DNA of 64,000 bases from Bradyrhizobium canariense (GTDB taxonomy: Bacteria; Pseudomonadota; Alphaproteobacteria; Rhizobiales; Xanthobacteraceae), in the NCBI RefSeq assembly GCF_900105125.1, contig NZ_LT629750.1, forward strand, positions 5,979,001 to 6,043,000, given 5' to 3'. Below the pieces are notes generated by a model. It did not search any database and was not told where the DNA came from. It saw nothing but the letters and a program-made list of their open reading frames with translations. This document shows, in pieces, positions 34,414 through 43,411 of the stretch. Every line of letters starts with the position of its first letter. Position 1 is the stretch's first letter. A program made the position numbers and the translations under genes.

Positions 34414-36105
34414 ATGACCCATCCCGGCGAACAGTTCTATCCCGAAGGCGTGCACTGGAACGATCCGATTGCGCGCGGAACATTGCCCGACCTGTTATCG
34501 CAGGCGGCGGCTGAATATGCAGCGCGGCCGGTGATCGAATTCCGCGATCGCCCGATCAGCTTCACCGAGTTGGAAGCGATGGTCGAGACGGCTGCGGCCG
34601 CCTTCCTGCGTGCGGGCTACAGCAAGAACAGCTCGGTCGCGCTTTTTCTCGGCAATACGCCGGATCATCCCACCAATTTCTTCGGCGCGCTGAAGGCCGG
34701 CGCGCGGGTGGTGCACCTCAGCCCGCTCGATGGAGAGATCGCGCTGTCGCACAAGCTCTCGGATTCCGGCGCACGGGTGCTCGTCACCAGCAATCTCTCG
34801 GCGCTGTTGCCGACCGCGTTGAAATTTCTCGACAAGGGTTTGCTCGATCGCCTGATCGTGTGCGAGGACGACCGCTGGGGCAAGGTCGGCACGCCGCAGA
34901 CACAGCTTCCCGACAATCCGGCGATCGTCACCTTCCAACAATTCATCGATGGCGCGACAAAACCTGCGCGATGGCCCGAGATCAGCGCCGACGACGTCGC
35001 GCTGCTGCAATATACCGGCGGCACCACTGGCCTGCCGAAGGGCGCGATGCTCAGCCACGGCAATCTGACCTCCGCGGTATCGATCTACGATGTCTGGGGC
35101 AAGAAGGCGCGCGCCGAGCGCAACGCGGTCGAGCGCGTGATCTGCGTGCTGCCGCTGTTTCATATTTATGCGCTGACGGTGGTCCTGCTGTCCTGCATCC
35201 AGCGCGGCAATCTGATCTCGCTGCATCAGCGCTTCGATGTCGAAGCCGTGATGCGCGACATCGAGGTGAAGCGCGCGACCGCATTCCCCGGCGTGCCGAC
35301 GATGTGGATTGCGATCGCAAGCCTGCCCGATCTCGAAAGCCGCGATCTGTCGTCGCTGGTGAGCTGCGGATCGGGCGGCGCGCCGCTGCCGGTCGAGGTC
35401 GCGAGGATCTTCGAGCGCAAGGTGAACATGAAGCTCAAGAGTGGCTGGGGCATGACCGAGACCTGCTCGCCCGGCACCGGCCACCCGCAGGAAGGCCCGG
35501 ACAAGCCGGGCTCGATCGGGCTGATGCTGCCGGGCATCGAGATGGACGTGGTCTCGCTGGATGATCCGAAGCAGGTCATGCCGGTCGGCGAGGTCGGTGA
35601 AATCCGCATCCGCGGTCCGAACGTCACCAAGGGTTACTGGAACCGGCCGGTGGAGACCGCGGAAGCCTTTGTCGGCGATCGCTTCCTGACCGGCGATATC
35701 GGCTACATGGATAATGACGGCTATTTCTATCTGGTCGACCGCAAGAAGGACATGATCATCTCCGGCGGCTTTAACGTCTATCCGCAGATGATCGAGCAGG
35801 CGATCTACACCCACCCTTCGGTGCAGGAAGTGATCGTGATCGGCATATCAGACGAATATCGCGGCGAGGCGGCCAAGGCTTTTGTCAAATTGCGCGCTGG
35901 CGCCAAGGCTTTCACGCTGGAAGAGCTGCGCGCTTTCCTCACCGGCAAGCTCGGCAAGCACGAGCTTCCCGCGGCGCTCGATTTCGTCGAAGAGCTGCCG
36001 CGCACGCCGGTCGGCAAGCTGTCGCGCCACGAGCTGCGCAACCAGCAGAAATCTTCAGACCAAACCGCACAGCCCAAACAACAACTCGCAACAGGAGGTC
36101 GTTGA
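34414..36105 (+). CDS. pimA: AMP-forming acyl-CoA ligase (PimA-like)
   Basis: A 563-residue ANL-superfamily ligase that activates a carboxylic acid to its CoA thioester with ATP. Motifs are [17 protein letters not shown] (phosphate loop, about residue 192), [14 protein letters not shown] (A5), [20 protein letters not shown] (A7) and [16 protein letters not shown] (A8). The C-terminal lysine lies in [15 protein letters not shown]. The ATG is only 7 bp after a REPIN-like element and lacks a strong ribosome site, which may limit its translation. Its position second in a pim-type operon points to dicarboxylic or medium-chain fatty acids. Confidence 0.85.
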   Translation: MTHPGEQFYPEGVHWNDPIARGTLPDLLSQAAAEYAARPVIEFRDRPISFTELEAMVETAAAAFLRAGYSKNSSVALFLGNTPDHPTNFFGALKAGARVVHLSPLDGEIALSHKLSDSGARVLVTSNLSALLPTALKFLDKGLLDRLIVCEDDRWGKVGTPQTQLPDNPAIVTFQQFIDGATKPARWPEISADDVALLQYTGGTTGLPKGAMLSHGNLTSAVSIYDVWGKKARAERNAVERVICVLPLFHIYALTVVLLSCIQRGNLISLHQRFDVEAVMRDIEVKRATAFPGVPTMWIAIASLPDLESRDLSSLVSCGSGGAPLPVEVARIFERKVNMKLKSGWGMTETCSPGTGHPQEGPDKPGSIGLMLPGIEMDVVSLDDPKQVMPVGEVGEIRIRGPNVTKGYWNRPVETAEAFVGDRFLTGDIGYMDNDGYFYLVDRKKDMIISGGFNVYPQMIEQAIYTHPSVQEVIVIGISDEYRGEAAKAFVKLRAGAKAFTLEELRAFLTGKLGKHELPAALDFVEELPRTPVGKLSRHELRNQQKSSDQTAQPKQQLATGGR

Positions 36106-37292
36106 TGACCGACGCCGTAATCGTTTCCACCGCCCGCACCCCGATCGGCAAGGCCTATCGCGGCGCGCTTAACGCCACCGAAGGCGCGACCCTGCTCGGC
36201 CACGCCATCGGCGAAGCCGTCGCCCGCGCCAAGGTCGATCCTGCGGAAATAGAAGACGTGGTGATGGGCGCAGCGCTGCAACAGGGCTCGACCGGCGGCA
36301 ACATCGCCCGCAAGGCGCTGCTGCGCGCGGGCCTCCCCGTGACCGTCGGCGGCACCACGATCGACCGGCAATGCGCCTCGGGCCTGCAGGCGATTGCGCT
36401 CGCGGCGCGCTCGGTGATCTTTGATGGCGTCGAAATCGCGGTCGGCGGCGGCGGCGAGTCGATCAGCCTGGTGCAGAACGATCACGCCAACAAGTTTCAC
36501 ACCCAGGATCCGGCACTGTTGAAGATCAAGGGCGAAGTCTACATGCCGATGATCGACACCGCCGAAGTCGTGGCCAAGCGCTACGGCATTTCGCGCGAAC
36601 GCCAGGATGAATACTCGCTGGAGAGCCAGCGCCGCACCGCGGCAGCTCAACAAGGCGGCAAGTTCAATGATGAGCTGGCGCCGATCACTACCAAGATGGG
36701 CGTCGCCGACAAGGCCACCGGCGAAATCTCGTTCAAGGACATCACGCTGTCCAAGGACGAAGGCCCACGTCCCGAAACTTCCGCCGAAGGTCTCGCCGGC
36801 CTCAAGCCGGTGCGTGGCGAAGGTTTTACCATCACCGCCGGTAACGCCAGCCAGTTGTCGGACGGCGCCAGCGCTTCTGTGATCATGAGCGACAAGGAAG
36901 CCTCCAGGCGCGGCCTGAAGCCGCTCGGCATCTTCCGCGGCTTCGTCGCCGCCGGCTGCGAGCCCGATGAAATGGGCATCGGCCCGGTGTTCGCGGTGCC
37001 ACGTCTGCTCAAGCGTCACGGCCTCAAGATCGACGATATCGACCTCTGGGAATTGAACGAGGCCTTTGCCGTGCAGGTGCTGTATTGCCGCGACAAGCTC
37101 GGCATCGATCCCGAGAAGATCAACGTCGACGGCGGCGCGATCGCGGTCGGCCATCCCTACGGCATGTCGGGCGCGCGCCTCACCGGCCACGCGCTGATCG
37201 AAGGCCGTCGCCGCAAGGCCAAATACGCTGTCGTGACCATGTGCGTCGGCGGCGGCATGGGCGCGGCCGGTTTGTTCGAGGTGTTGCAGTAA
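36105..37292 (+). CDS. pimB: Acetyl-CoA acetyltransferase / thiolase (PimB-like)
   Basis: A 395-residue thiolase that cleaves 3-ketoacyl-CoA to acetyl-CoA and a shortened acyl-CoA. The acyl-accepting Cys90 lies in [15 protein letters not shown], the histidine in [17 protein letters not shown], and the second cysteine in [16 protein letters not shown]. The start is ATG 36105, one base overlapping the pimA TGA (TGATG), with AGGAGG upstream. It is the only thiolase in the window and might also serve the hydroxycinnamate route, though it is far from those genes and probably under separate control. Confidence 0.9.
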   Translation: MTDAVIVSTARTPIGKAYRGALNATEGATLLGHAIGEAVARAKVDPAEIEDVVMGAALQQGSTGGNIARKALLRAGLPVTVGGTTIDRQCASGLQAIALAARSVIFDGVEIAVGGGGESISLVQNDHANKFHTQDPALLKIKGEVYMPMIDTAEVVAKRYGISRERQDEYSLESQRRTAAAQQGGKFNDELAPITTKMGVADKATGEISFKDITLSKDEGPRPETSAEGLAGLKPVRGEGFTITAGNASQLSDGASASVIMSDKEASRRGLKPLGIFRGFVAAGCEPDEMGIGPVFAVPRLLKRHGLKIDDIDLWELNEAFAVQVLYCRDKLGIDPEKINVDGGAIAVGHPYGMSGARLTGHALIEGRRRKAKYAVVTMCVGGGMGAAGLFEVLQ

Positions 37293-37300
37293 GGGGTTTT

Positions 37301-37402
37301 CGTCATTCCGGACAGGCGCGCAGCGGCTGATCCGGAATCTCGAGATTGTTGCAACGGTGGCGAGATTCTGGGTTCGCGTTTTCAACGCGCCCCGGAATGA
37401 CA
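37301..37402. repeat. REPIN-like element between pimB and pimC
   Basis: CGTCATTCCGGACAGGCG...TGATCCGGAATC, spacer with GTTGCAAC, then GATTCTGGGTTCGCG...CGCCCCGGAATGACA. The second unit has one base change in its inner arm. Starts 8 bp after the pimB stop codon. Confidence 0.9.
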
Positions 37403-37450
37403 GGAAAATTCCGAAGCCGGCGCAAGCGGCTTTCATGACAGGAGGATCCG

Positions 37451-38644
37451 ATGGATCTCAGTTTCAGCAAGGAAGAAGTGGCGTTTCGCGACGAGGTGCG
37501 GACCTTCTTCAAGGAAAACGTGCCGCCGGCGACGCGGCAGAAACTGCAGGAAGGCCGTCATCTCAGCAAGGAAGAGATGATCACCTGGTGGCGCATCCTC
37601 AACAAGAAGGGTTGGGGCGTATCGCACTGGCCGAAGGAATATGGCGGCACCGGCTGGAGCTCGGTGCAGCATTACATCTTCAACGAAGAGCTGCAGATGG
37701 CGCCGGCGCCGGCGCCGCTGGCCTTCGGCGTCAGCATGGTCGGCCCGGTCATCTACACTTTCGGCAACGAGGCGCAGAAGAAGCAATATCTGCCGCGCAT
37801 CGCCAGCGTCGACGACTGGTGGTGCCAGGGATTTTCCGAGCCGGGTTCGGGCTCCGATCTCGCCTCGCTGAAAACCAAAGCCGAGCGCAAGGGCGACAAA
37901 TACATCATCAACGGCCAGAAGACCTGGACCACGCTGGCGCAATACGCCGACATGATCTTCTGCCTGTGCCGCACCGATACCACTGCGAAGAAGCAGCAGA
38001 TGGGCATCTCCTTCATCGTGTTCAGCATGAAGTCGAAAGGCGTCACGGTACGCCCGATCGAGACCATCGACGGCGGCCACGAGGTCAACGAGGTCTTCCT
38101 CGATGACGTCGAGGTGCCGGTGGAGAACCTGATCGGCGAGGAAAACAAGGGCTGGGATTACGCCAAATTTCTGCTCGGCAACGAGCGCACCGGCATCGCC
38201 CGCGTCGGCGTGTCCAAGGAGCGCATCCGCCGCATCAAGGAGCTGGCCTCCAAGGTCGAGTCCGGCGGCAGGCCTGTGATGGAAGACCAGGGTTTTCGCG
38301 AAAAACTTGCCGCGGTCGAGATCGAGCTGAAGGCGCTGGAGCTGACGCAGCTTCGCGTCGTCGCTGACGAAAACAAGCACGGCAAGGGCAAGCCCAACCC
38401 GGCATCGTCGGTGCTCAAGATCAAGGGCTCGGAAATCCAGCAGACCACCACCGAATTGCTGATGGAAGTGATCGGCCCGTTCGCCGCGCCCTATGACGAG
38501 CATGGCGACGACGGCAGCAACGAGGCGATGGACTGGACCGCGCAGATCGCGCCGAGCTATTTCAACAACCGCAAGGTCTCGATCTACGGCGGCTCCAACG
38601 AGATCCAGCGCAACATCATCACCAAGGCGGTGCTGGGGCTTTAA
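37451..38644 (+). CDS. pimC: Acyl-CoA dehydrogenase (PimC-like)
   Basis: A 397-residue FAD enzyme of the acyl-CoA dehydrogenase family. It starts MDLSFSKEEVAFRDEVRTFF and carries WCQGFSEPGSGSDLASLKT (FAD/substrate loop), YIINGQKTWTTLAQYADMIF, and the C-terminal SIYGGSNEIQRNIITKAVLG, which ends in the family's FAD-binding motif. The insert KKQQMGISFIVFSMKSKG is typical of the large-subunit members. With the next gene it would form a heteromeric dehydrogenase for (di)carboxylyl-CoA, as proposed for R. palustris PimC and PimD. AGGAGG is 6 bp upstream of the ATG. Confidence 0.9.
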   Translation: MDLSFSKEEVAFRDEVRTFFKENVPPATRQKLQEGRHLSKEEMITWWRILNKKGWGVSHWPKEYGGTGWSSVQHYIFNEELQMAPAPAPLAFGVSMVGPVIYTFGNEAQKKQYLPRIASVDDWWCQGFSEPGSGSDLASLKTKAERKGDKYIINGQKTWTTLAQYADMIFCLCRTDTTAKKQQMGISFIVFSMKSKGVTVRPIETIDGGHEVNEVFLDDVEVPVENLIGEENKGWDYAKFLLGNERTGIARVGVSKERIRRIKELASKVESGGRPVMEDQGFREKLAAVEIELKALELTQLRVVADENKHGKGKPNPASSVLKIKGSEIQQTTTELLMEVIGPFAAPYDEHGDDGSNEAMDWTAQIAPSYFNNRKVSIYGGSNEIQRNIITKAVLGL

Positions 38645-38673
38645 TCGCAACTGCCATTCCGCGTTCCCACCTT

Positions 38674-38772
38674 CGTCATTCCGGGGCGTGCGGAGCACGA
38701 GCCCGGAATCCATAACCACCATCGTGAGTATGGATTCCGGGCCTGCGCCAAGAGGCGCATCCCGGAATGACG
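38674..38772. repeat. REPIN-like element between pimC and pimD, apparent deletion derivative of the GIY-YIG element
   Basis: CGTCATTCCGGGGCG...CGAGCCCGGAATCCATA, a 14-nt spacer (ACCACCATCGTGAG), then TATGGATTCCGGGC...TCCCGGAATGACG. Read on the other strand the spacer is CTCACGATG plus GTGGT. These match the 9 nt left (one mismatch) and 5 nt right that border the gene inside the element at 42832-43231. Confidence 0.9.
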
Positions 38773-38806
38773 GCGACAGTTGTCTTGGATACGAGGAAGT
38801 AAAAAA

Positions 38807-39949
38807 ATGGATTTTGATTTGTCCGAGGAGCAGCGGCTTCTCAAGGAAAGCGTCGACGGACTGCTGACGGATTCCTATGATTTCGACCAGCGCAAGAAAT
38901 ACATGGCGGAGAAGGGCGGCTGGAGCAAAGCGCTCTGGGGCAAGCTTGCCGAGCAGGGCCTGCTGGGCCTGCCGTTCTCCGAAGAGGATGGCGGCTTCGG
39001 CGCCGGCGGCGTCGAGACCATGATCGTGATGGAGGCGCTGGGCAAGGCACTGCTGCTCGAGCCGTATCTCGCGACCGTCGTGATCGGCGGCGGCTTCCTG
39101 CGCCATGGCGGCTCGGCCGAGCAGAAGGCCGCGCACATTCCCGGCATCATCGACGGCAGCAAGACCTTTGCCTTCGCGCAGTTGGAGAAGAATTCGCGCT
39201 ACGACCTCCACGACATCGCGACCGCGGCCAAGAAGAAGGGTTCGGGCTGGGTGATCGACGGCGAGAAATTCGTCGTGCTCAACGGCGAGACCGCCGACAC
39301 GCTGATCGTAACCGCGCGCACCAAGGGCGGCCAGCGCGACAAGAACGGCATCGGCGTGTTCCTGGTGCCCGGCAATGCCAAGGGCATCGCGAAAAAGGGC
39401 TATCCGACCCAGGACGGCCTGCACGCGGCCGATATCACCTTCACCGGCGTCGAAGTCGACGGCAGTGCCGCGATCGGCGACCCCGAGAACGGCCTGCCGC
39501 TGATCGAGCGCGTGGTCGATGAAGCCCGCACCGCGCTGTGCGCCGAGGCGGTCGGTGCGATGGATGAATCGCTCAAGACCACCGTCGAATATCTGAAAAC
39601 CCGCAAGCAGTTCGGCGTGCCGATCGGCAGCTTCCAGACCCTGCAGCATCGCGCCGCCGACATGTTCGTCGCGGTCGAACAGGCCCGCAGCATGTCGATG
39701 TTCGCCACCATGGCGTCCGACTTCGACAACGCCAAAGAGCGCGCCACCGCAATCGCCGCGGCGAAGGTGCAAATCGGCAAATCGCTGAAGTTCGTCGGCC
39801 AGCAGTCGATCCAGCTCCACGGCGGCATCGGCATGACCCAGGAAGCCAAGATCGGCCACTACTTCAAGCGGCTGACCATGATCGAGAACACGCTGGGTGA
39901 TACCGACTACCACCTCCGTCGCGTCACCGACAGCGGTGGGCTGGTTTAG
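38807..39949 (+). CDS. pimD: Acyl-CoA dehydrogenase (PimD-like)
   Basis: A 380-residue member of the acyl-CoA dehydrogenase family, smaller-subunit type. It starts MDFDLSEEQRLLKESVDGLL and includes GLLGLPFSEEDGGFGAGGVE, FAQLEKNSRYDLHDIAT in the FAD loop (less conserved than in pimC), YLKTRKQFGVPIGSFQTLQH, and QLHGGIGMTQEAKIGHYFKR near the C-terminus. AGGAAG lies 9 bp upstream of ATG 38807. The gene is separated from pimC by a 160-bp gap that contains a REPIN-like element. Confidence 0.9.
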   Translation: MDFDLSEEQRLLKESVDGLLTDSYDFDQRKKYMAEKGGWSKALWGKLAEQGLLGLPFSEEDGGFGAGGVETMIVMEALGKALLLEPYLATVVIGGGFLRHGGSAEQKAAHIPGIIDGSKTFAFAQLEKNSRYDLHDIATAAKKKGSGWVIDGEKFVVLNGETADTLIVTARTKGGQRDKNGIGVFLVPGNAKGIAKKGYPTQDGLHAADITFTGVEVDGSAAIGDPENGLPLIERVVDEARTALCAEAVGAMDESLKTTVEYLKTRKQFGVPIGSFQTLQHRAADMFVAVEQARSMSMFATMASDFDNAKERATAIAAAKVQIGKSLKFVGQQSIQLHGGIGMTQEAKIGHYFKRLTMIENTLGDTDYHLRRVTDSGGLV

Positions 39950-39954
39950 TTCTT

Positions 39955-40077
39955 CGTCATTCCGGGCGCTGACTTAGTCCCGTCATTCCGGGGCGATGCG
40001 AAAGCATCGAACCCGGAATCTCGAGCTTATAACTTCTAGATTCCGGGTCTGCGCCAAGAGGCGCATCCCGGAATGAC
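39955..40077. repeat. REPIN-like element plus a truncated unit after pimD
   Basis: A truncated CGTCATTCCGGGCG unit at 39955-39978 is followed by a complete copy at 39981-40077 (CGTCATTCCGGGGCG...GAACCCGGAATC, spacer, TAGATTCCGGGTC...TCCCGGAATGAC). Confidence 0.88.
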
Positions 40078-40085
40078 TGCAAGAT

Positions 40086-40170
40086 CGTCATGCCCGGCCT
40101 TGTGCCGGGCATCCACGTCTTTGCGGAAGAAAGTAAGGCGTGGATGCGCGGGTCAAGCCCGCGCATGACG
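40086..40170. repeat. REPIN-like element of a second family (CGTCATGCCCGG)
   Basis: CGTCATGCCCGGC-N5-GCCGGGCATCCACG, spacer, CGTGGATGCGCGGG-N4-CCCGCGCATGACG. Same paired inverted-hairpin design as the main family but with different stem sequence, directly next to it. Confidence 0.85.
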
Positions 40171-40219
40171 AGCGGAAAACAAAACCAACATCGAATAAAA
40201 CAAAAAAGGGAGCACCACC

Positions 40220-40993
40220 GTGAAAAACACCCCGTTCGATCTCACCGGCAAAGTCGCCGTCGTCACCGGTTCGAGCCGCGGCATCGGCCGCTCGTCGGCT
40301 GAACTGCTGGCGAAGCTCGGCGCCAAGGTGGTGATCTCCAGCCGCAAGGCGGATGCCTGCCAGGAAGTCGCTGATGGCATCAACAAGGCCGGCGGCGAGG
40401 CCCATGTCATTGCCTGCAACATTTCGCGGCGCGCCGAAGTCGAGGCGCTGATCTCGGGCGCGACAAAACATTTCGGCAAGATCGACATCCTCGTCTGCAA
40501 CGCCGCGGTCAATCCCTATTACGGCCCGCTGCTCGACATCACCGACGAAGCCTTCGACAAGATCATGGGCTCCAACGTCAAGAGCAACATCTGGCTGTGC
40601 TCGCTGGCGATCCCGCAGATGGCCGAGCGTGGCAACGGCTCGGTCGTCATCATCTCCTCGATCGGCGGACTTCGTGGTTCGACCGTGATCGGCGCCTACG
40701 GGATTTCCAAAGCGGCGGATTTTGCGCTGTGCCGTAGCCTCGCCGGCGAATGGGGCCCGAAGGGCGTGCGCGTCAATTGCGTAGCACCTGGTCTGGTCAA
40801 AACCGATTTCGCCCGTGCGCTGTGGGAAGACGAGGAGCGCCTGAAGCGCCGCTGCGCCACCACACCGCTGCGTCGGATCGGCGAGCCCGACGAGATCGCC
40901 GGCGCCGTGGCCTATCTATCCTCCGACGCCTCCACCTTCATGACCGGCCAGACCATCGTGGTCGACGGCGGCGTGACGACCGCGTCGGTCTAG
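40220..40993 (+). CDS. SDR family oxidoreductase at the end of the pim-like operon
   Basis: A 257-residue short-chain dehydrogenase. The cofactor-binding site is VTGSSRGIGRSSAELLAKLG (residues 16-35), with NAAVNPYYGPL as the NNAG-like motif. The catalytic residues are in ISSIGGLRGSTVIGAYGISK (Ser, Tyr-x3-Lys). The C-terminus is TGQTIVVDGGVTTASV. It starts with GTG 40220, with AAAGGGAG upstream. It could reduce or oxidise a 3-keto or 3-hydroxy acid. It stands where a sixth pim gene would be, but I cannot confirm that it corresponds to pimE. A 270-bp repeat-filled gap separates it from pimD. Confidence 0.82.
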   Translation: MKNTPFDLTGKVAVVTGSSRGIGRSSAELLAKLGAKVVISSRKADACQEVADGINKAGGEAHVIACNISRRAEVEALISGATKHFGKIDILVCNAAVNPYYGPLLDITDEAFDKIMGSNVKSNIWLCSLAIPQMAERGNGSVVIISSIGGLRGSTVIGAYGISKAADFALCRSLAGEWGPKGVRVNCVAPGLVKTDFARALWEDEERLKRRCATTPLRRIGEPDEIAGAVAYLSSDASTFMTGQTIVVDGGVTTASV

Positions 40994-41013
40994 CGAGGGC
41001 GTCACCTTATCTT

Positions 41014-41182
41014 CCCCTCTCCCGCTTGCGGGGGAGGGTGCCTTCGCGGAGCGAAGGCGGGAGGGGGAAAGCCACACGCGCAGCTTCTTCCGGATCCGCA
41101 CGCTACTTGACTGCTATTCAGTTAGACGAATCCCGATGTGGCTTGCCCCTACCCCAACCCTCCCCCGCAAGCGGGAGAGGGG
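41014..41182. repeat. Large inverted repeat, CCCCTCTCCCGC family, in the SDR-glpK gap
   Basis: 26-nt perfect inverted arms at 41014-41039 (starts CCCCTCTCCCGC) and 41157-41182 (ends GCGGGAGAGGGG), with an inner CCTTCGCGGAGCGAAGG hairpin. The remaining bases of the 316-bp gap between the SDR gene and glpK show no gene. Confidence 0.8.
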
Positions 41183-41309
41183 GCCCAGCTCGCGTGTGGC
41201 GAACAAGCCGTCGTCTCATCTATATTGACCTTCCGCTCCCAATCCGCTTGCCTTGGCGCAACACCACCTGAATAAACACCCCGGGAAGCAACGCCAGGAA
41301 TCACCGCAA

Positions 41310-42815
41310 ATGTCTTTCGTGCTGGCCATCGATCAGGGCACCACATCCTCACGCGCGATCGTGTTTCGCTCCGACATCTCCATCGCCGCATCCGCGCAGC
41401 AGGAATTCCCGCAGCATTTTCCGGCCTCGGGCTGGGTCGAGCACGAGCCGGAGGACATCTGGACCTCGACGGTGGCGACCTGCCGCGAGGCGCTGCGGAA
41501 AGCCGGTATCGGTGCCAAGGACATCGCCGCCATTGGCATCACCAACCAGCGCGAAACCACCGTGGTGTGGGACCGCGCCACCGGCACCGCCGTGCACCGC
41601 GCCATCGTCTGGCAGGACCGCCGCACCGCCGACATCTGCGCCAAGTTAAAGAGTGAAGGCCACGAGCCGGCGATCTCGGCGAAAACCGGCCTGATCATCG
41701 ATCCCTATTTCTCCGGCACCAAGGTCGCCTGGATCCTCGATCACGTGCCCGGCGCCCGCGCGCGCGCCGAGCGCGGCGAACTGATGTTCGGCACCGTCGA
41801 TTGCTATCTGCTGTGGCGGCTGACCGGCGGCAAGGTGCACGCGACCGACGCCACCAACGCCTCGCGCACGCTGCTGTTCAACATCCACACCGGCGAGTGG
41901 GACGATGAACTGCTGAAAATCCTGCGCGTGCCGCGTTCGATGTTGCCCGAGGTCAAGGACTCCTCGGCAAAATTTGGCGACAGCGTGGCGGATTTGTTTG
42001 GCGGCGTGATCGCGATATCAGGCATCGCCGGCGACCAGCAGGCGGCGACCATTGGGCAGGCCTGCTTTTCGCCCGGCATGATCAAATCGACCTATGGCAC
42101 CGGCTGTTTTGCCCTGCTCAACACCGGCGCGACGCCCGTGGCCTCGAAGAACAAGCTGCTGACGACGATTGCGTATCAGTTGAACGGCAAACGCACCTAC
42201 GCGCTGGAAGGCTCGATCTTCGTCGCCGGCTCCTCGGTGCAGTGGCTGCGCGACGGCCTCGGCATCATCAAGCAGGCCAGCGAGACCGGCCCGCTCGCCG
42301 ACCAATCCGATTCCACGCAGTCGGTCTATCTGGTGCCGGCCTTCGTCGGCCTCGGCGCACCCTACTGGAATCCGCGGGTGCGCGGTGCGCTGTTCGGGCT
42401 GACGCGCAACACCGGTCCGGCCGAGTTGGCGCACGCCGCGCTGGAAAGCGTCTGCTACCAGACTTTTGACCTCTGGGCCGCGATGCGCGACGACTGGCCG
42501 GAAGCCAAAGCTGCGAACATCGTGCTGCGCGTCGACGGCGGCATGGCCGCCTCCGACTGGACCATGCAGCGCCTTGCGGATTTGCTCGACGCGCCGGTCG
42601 ATCGCCCGATGATCCAGGAAACCACCGCCCTGGGCGCCGCCTATCTCGCCGGCCTCAACGCCGGCGTCTATCCCGAGCCTTCAAAATTCGCCGACAACTG
42701 GCGGCTGGAGCACCGCTTCAAGCCCAACATGAGCCAGGCCACGCGCGAGCGAAAACTGAAGGGCTGGGCGCGGGCGGTGAAGGGCGTGCTGGCGAGCGAT
42801 GAGGGGGAGGGGTGA
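41310..42815 (+). CDS. glpK: Glycerol kinase
   Basis: A 501-residue FGGY kinase that phosphorylates glycerol to glycerol 3-phosphate. Visible are the N-terminal ATP-binding segment [17 protein letters not shown], the glycerol-binding [15 protein letters not shown] and [12 protein letters not shown], the Asp in [14 protein letters not shown], the FGGY signature region [15 protein letters not shown], and [20 protein letters not shown] near the C-terminus. ATG 41310 was chosen because the family begins at MSFVLAIDQ; the extra upstream residues are not family-like. No glycerol facilitator or glpD gene is nearby. Confidence 0.95.
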   Translation: MSFVLAIDQGTTSSRAIVFRSDISIAASAQQEFPQHFPASGWVEHEPEDIWTSTVATCREALRKAGIGAKDIAAIGITNQRETTVVWDRATGTAVHRAIVWQDRRTADICAKLKSEGHEPAISAKTGLIIDPYFSGTKVAWILDHVPGARARAERGELMFGTVDCYLLWRLTGGKVHATDATNASRTLLFNIHTGEWDDELLKILRVPRSMLPEVKDSSAKFGDSVADLFGGVIAISGIAGDQQAATIGQACFSPGMIKSTYGTGCFALLNTGATPVASKNKLLTTIAYQLNGKRTYALEGSIFVAGSSVQWLRDGLGIIKQASETGPLADQSDSTQSVYLVPAFVGLGAPYWNPRVRGALFGLTRNTGPAELAHAALESVCYQTFDLWAAMRDDWPEAKAANIVLRVDGGMAASDWTMQRLADLLDAPVDRPMIQETTALGAAYLAGLNAGVYPEPSKFADNWRLEHRFKPNMSQATRERKLKGWARAVKGVLASDEGEG

Positions 42816-42831
42816 GCTACTCACCTATTGT

Positions 42832-43231
42832 CGTCATTCCGGGGCGACGTGAAGCGTCGAGCCCGGAATCCATACTCCCGATGTCAATTTGAGATACCGG
42901 GATACAGATCGACCCACTCCGGATTTTGCTCCTCAATCAAACGAATTTTCCAGTCGCGCCGCCATTTCTTCAATTCCTTTTCTCGGGCAATAGCGGTTGC
43001 AATGTCGTCGTAGATCTCAAACCACACCAGCTTGTCGACGCCATATTTTGTCGTAAAGCCGCCGATCGCCTTGCTGCGGTGTTCGTAGCCGCGACGCACG
43101 ATATCGCTTGTCACACCGAGATAGAGTGTGCCGTGTTTTCTGCTCGCAAGGAGATAGACGTAATATGACATCGCGAGTGCGGTGGTTATGGATTCCGGGC
43201 TCGCTCGCGTTGCTCGCGCCCCGGAATGACG
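42832..43231. mobile_element. GIY-YIG-carrying paired-palindrome element
   Basis: Outer ends CGTCATTCCGGGGCG (42832-42846) and CGCCCCGGAATGACG (43217-43231) are perfect 15-bp inverted repeats. Inner arms GAGCCCGGAATCCATA (42859-42874) and TATGGATTCCGGGCTC (43187-43202) are perfect 16-bp inverted repeats. Each end is thus a complete REP-like hairpin unit, and the 312-bp interior is almost exactly one gene. This is the design of REP-flanked RAYT loci, with a GIY-YIG protein in the RAYT place. That it is mobile is inferred. Confidence 0.65.
42884..43171 (-). CDS. GIY-YIG single-domain nuclease inside a palindromic repeat
   Basis: A 95-residue protein of the stand-alone GIY-YIG (UPF0213/YhbQ-like) group. 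The GIY part is YYVYLL (residues 3-8), the YIG part TLYLGVT (15-21), the catalytic arginine Arg26 in SDIVRR, then EHR (30-32). The catalytic glutamate Glu64 lies in AREKELKKWRR, and Asn83 in NPEW. All expected catalytic residues are present, so it is probably active on DNA with a metal ion. The start codon is 15 nt from the right-hand repeat and the stop 9 nt from the left-hand one. No ribosome site is obvious, so the repeat is its 5' leader. Confidence 0.88.
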   Translation of the reverse strand: MSYYVYLLASRKHGTLYLGVTSDIVRRGYEHRSKAIGGFTTKYGVDKLVWFEIYDDIATAIAREKELKKWRRDWKIRLIEEQNPEWVDLYPGISN

Positions 43232-43411
43232 AACAAATAATCCCCCTTTTCCTCTTCGCATTCAACAAAGAGCTGCGGTTGTTGGCGCGAGTTCTGATTC
43301 AGTGATTCGGCTGTCCAGCCCTGTTTCGAAAATTTCTTCGCTTTTCTGCCGAGGCAAATCAGTTGCCTATCGCTGCCGTTCTGTCCCGAACGAGGGGCGT
43401 ATCGCGATCGT
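43232..43411. other. Short gap with no feature seen
   Basis: Between the GIY-YIG element and the structured repeat I see no gene, hairpin or known site. Confidence 0.4.

Noticed and set aside
37433..39913. An 826-codon open frame opposite pimC and pimD, and a similar 754-codon frame (32151-34415) opposite pimF
   Set aside because: Both are antisense shadows of unmistakable enzymes with the same biased composition, and both run across intergenic repeats.
32202..40993. Fatty-acid fad operon instead of a pim-type operon
   Set aside because: The order hydratase-dehydrogenase fusion, ligase, thiolase, two acyl-CoA dehydrogenases, with a divergent IclR gene and an adjacent Liv transporter, matches the pim arrangement better. 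Substrate specificity itself is not proven.
42884..43171. Homing endonuclease of a group I intron or intein
   Set aside because: The GIY-YIG protein is a single short domain without a DNA-binding tail, and it lies between intact genes. There is no split gene or intron-like flank; the flanks are the palindromic repeat.
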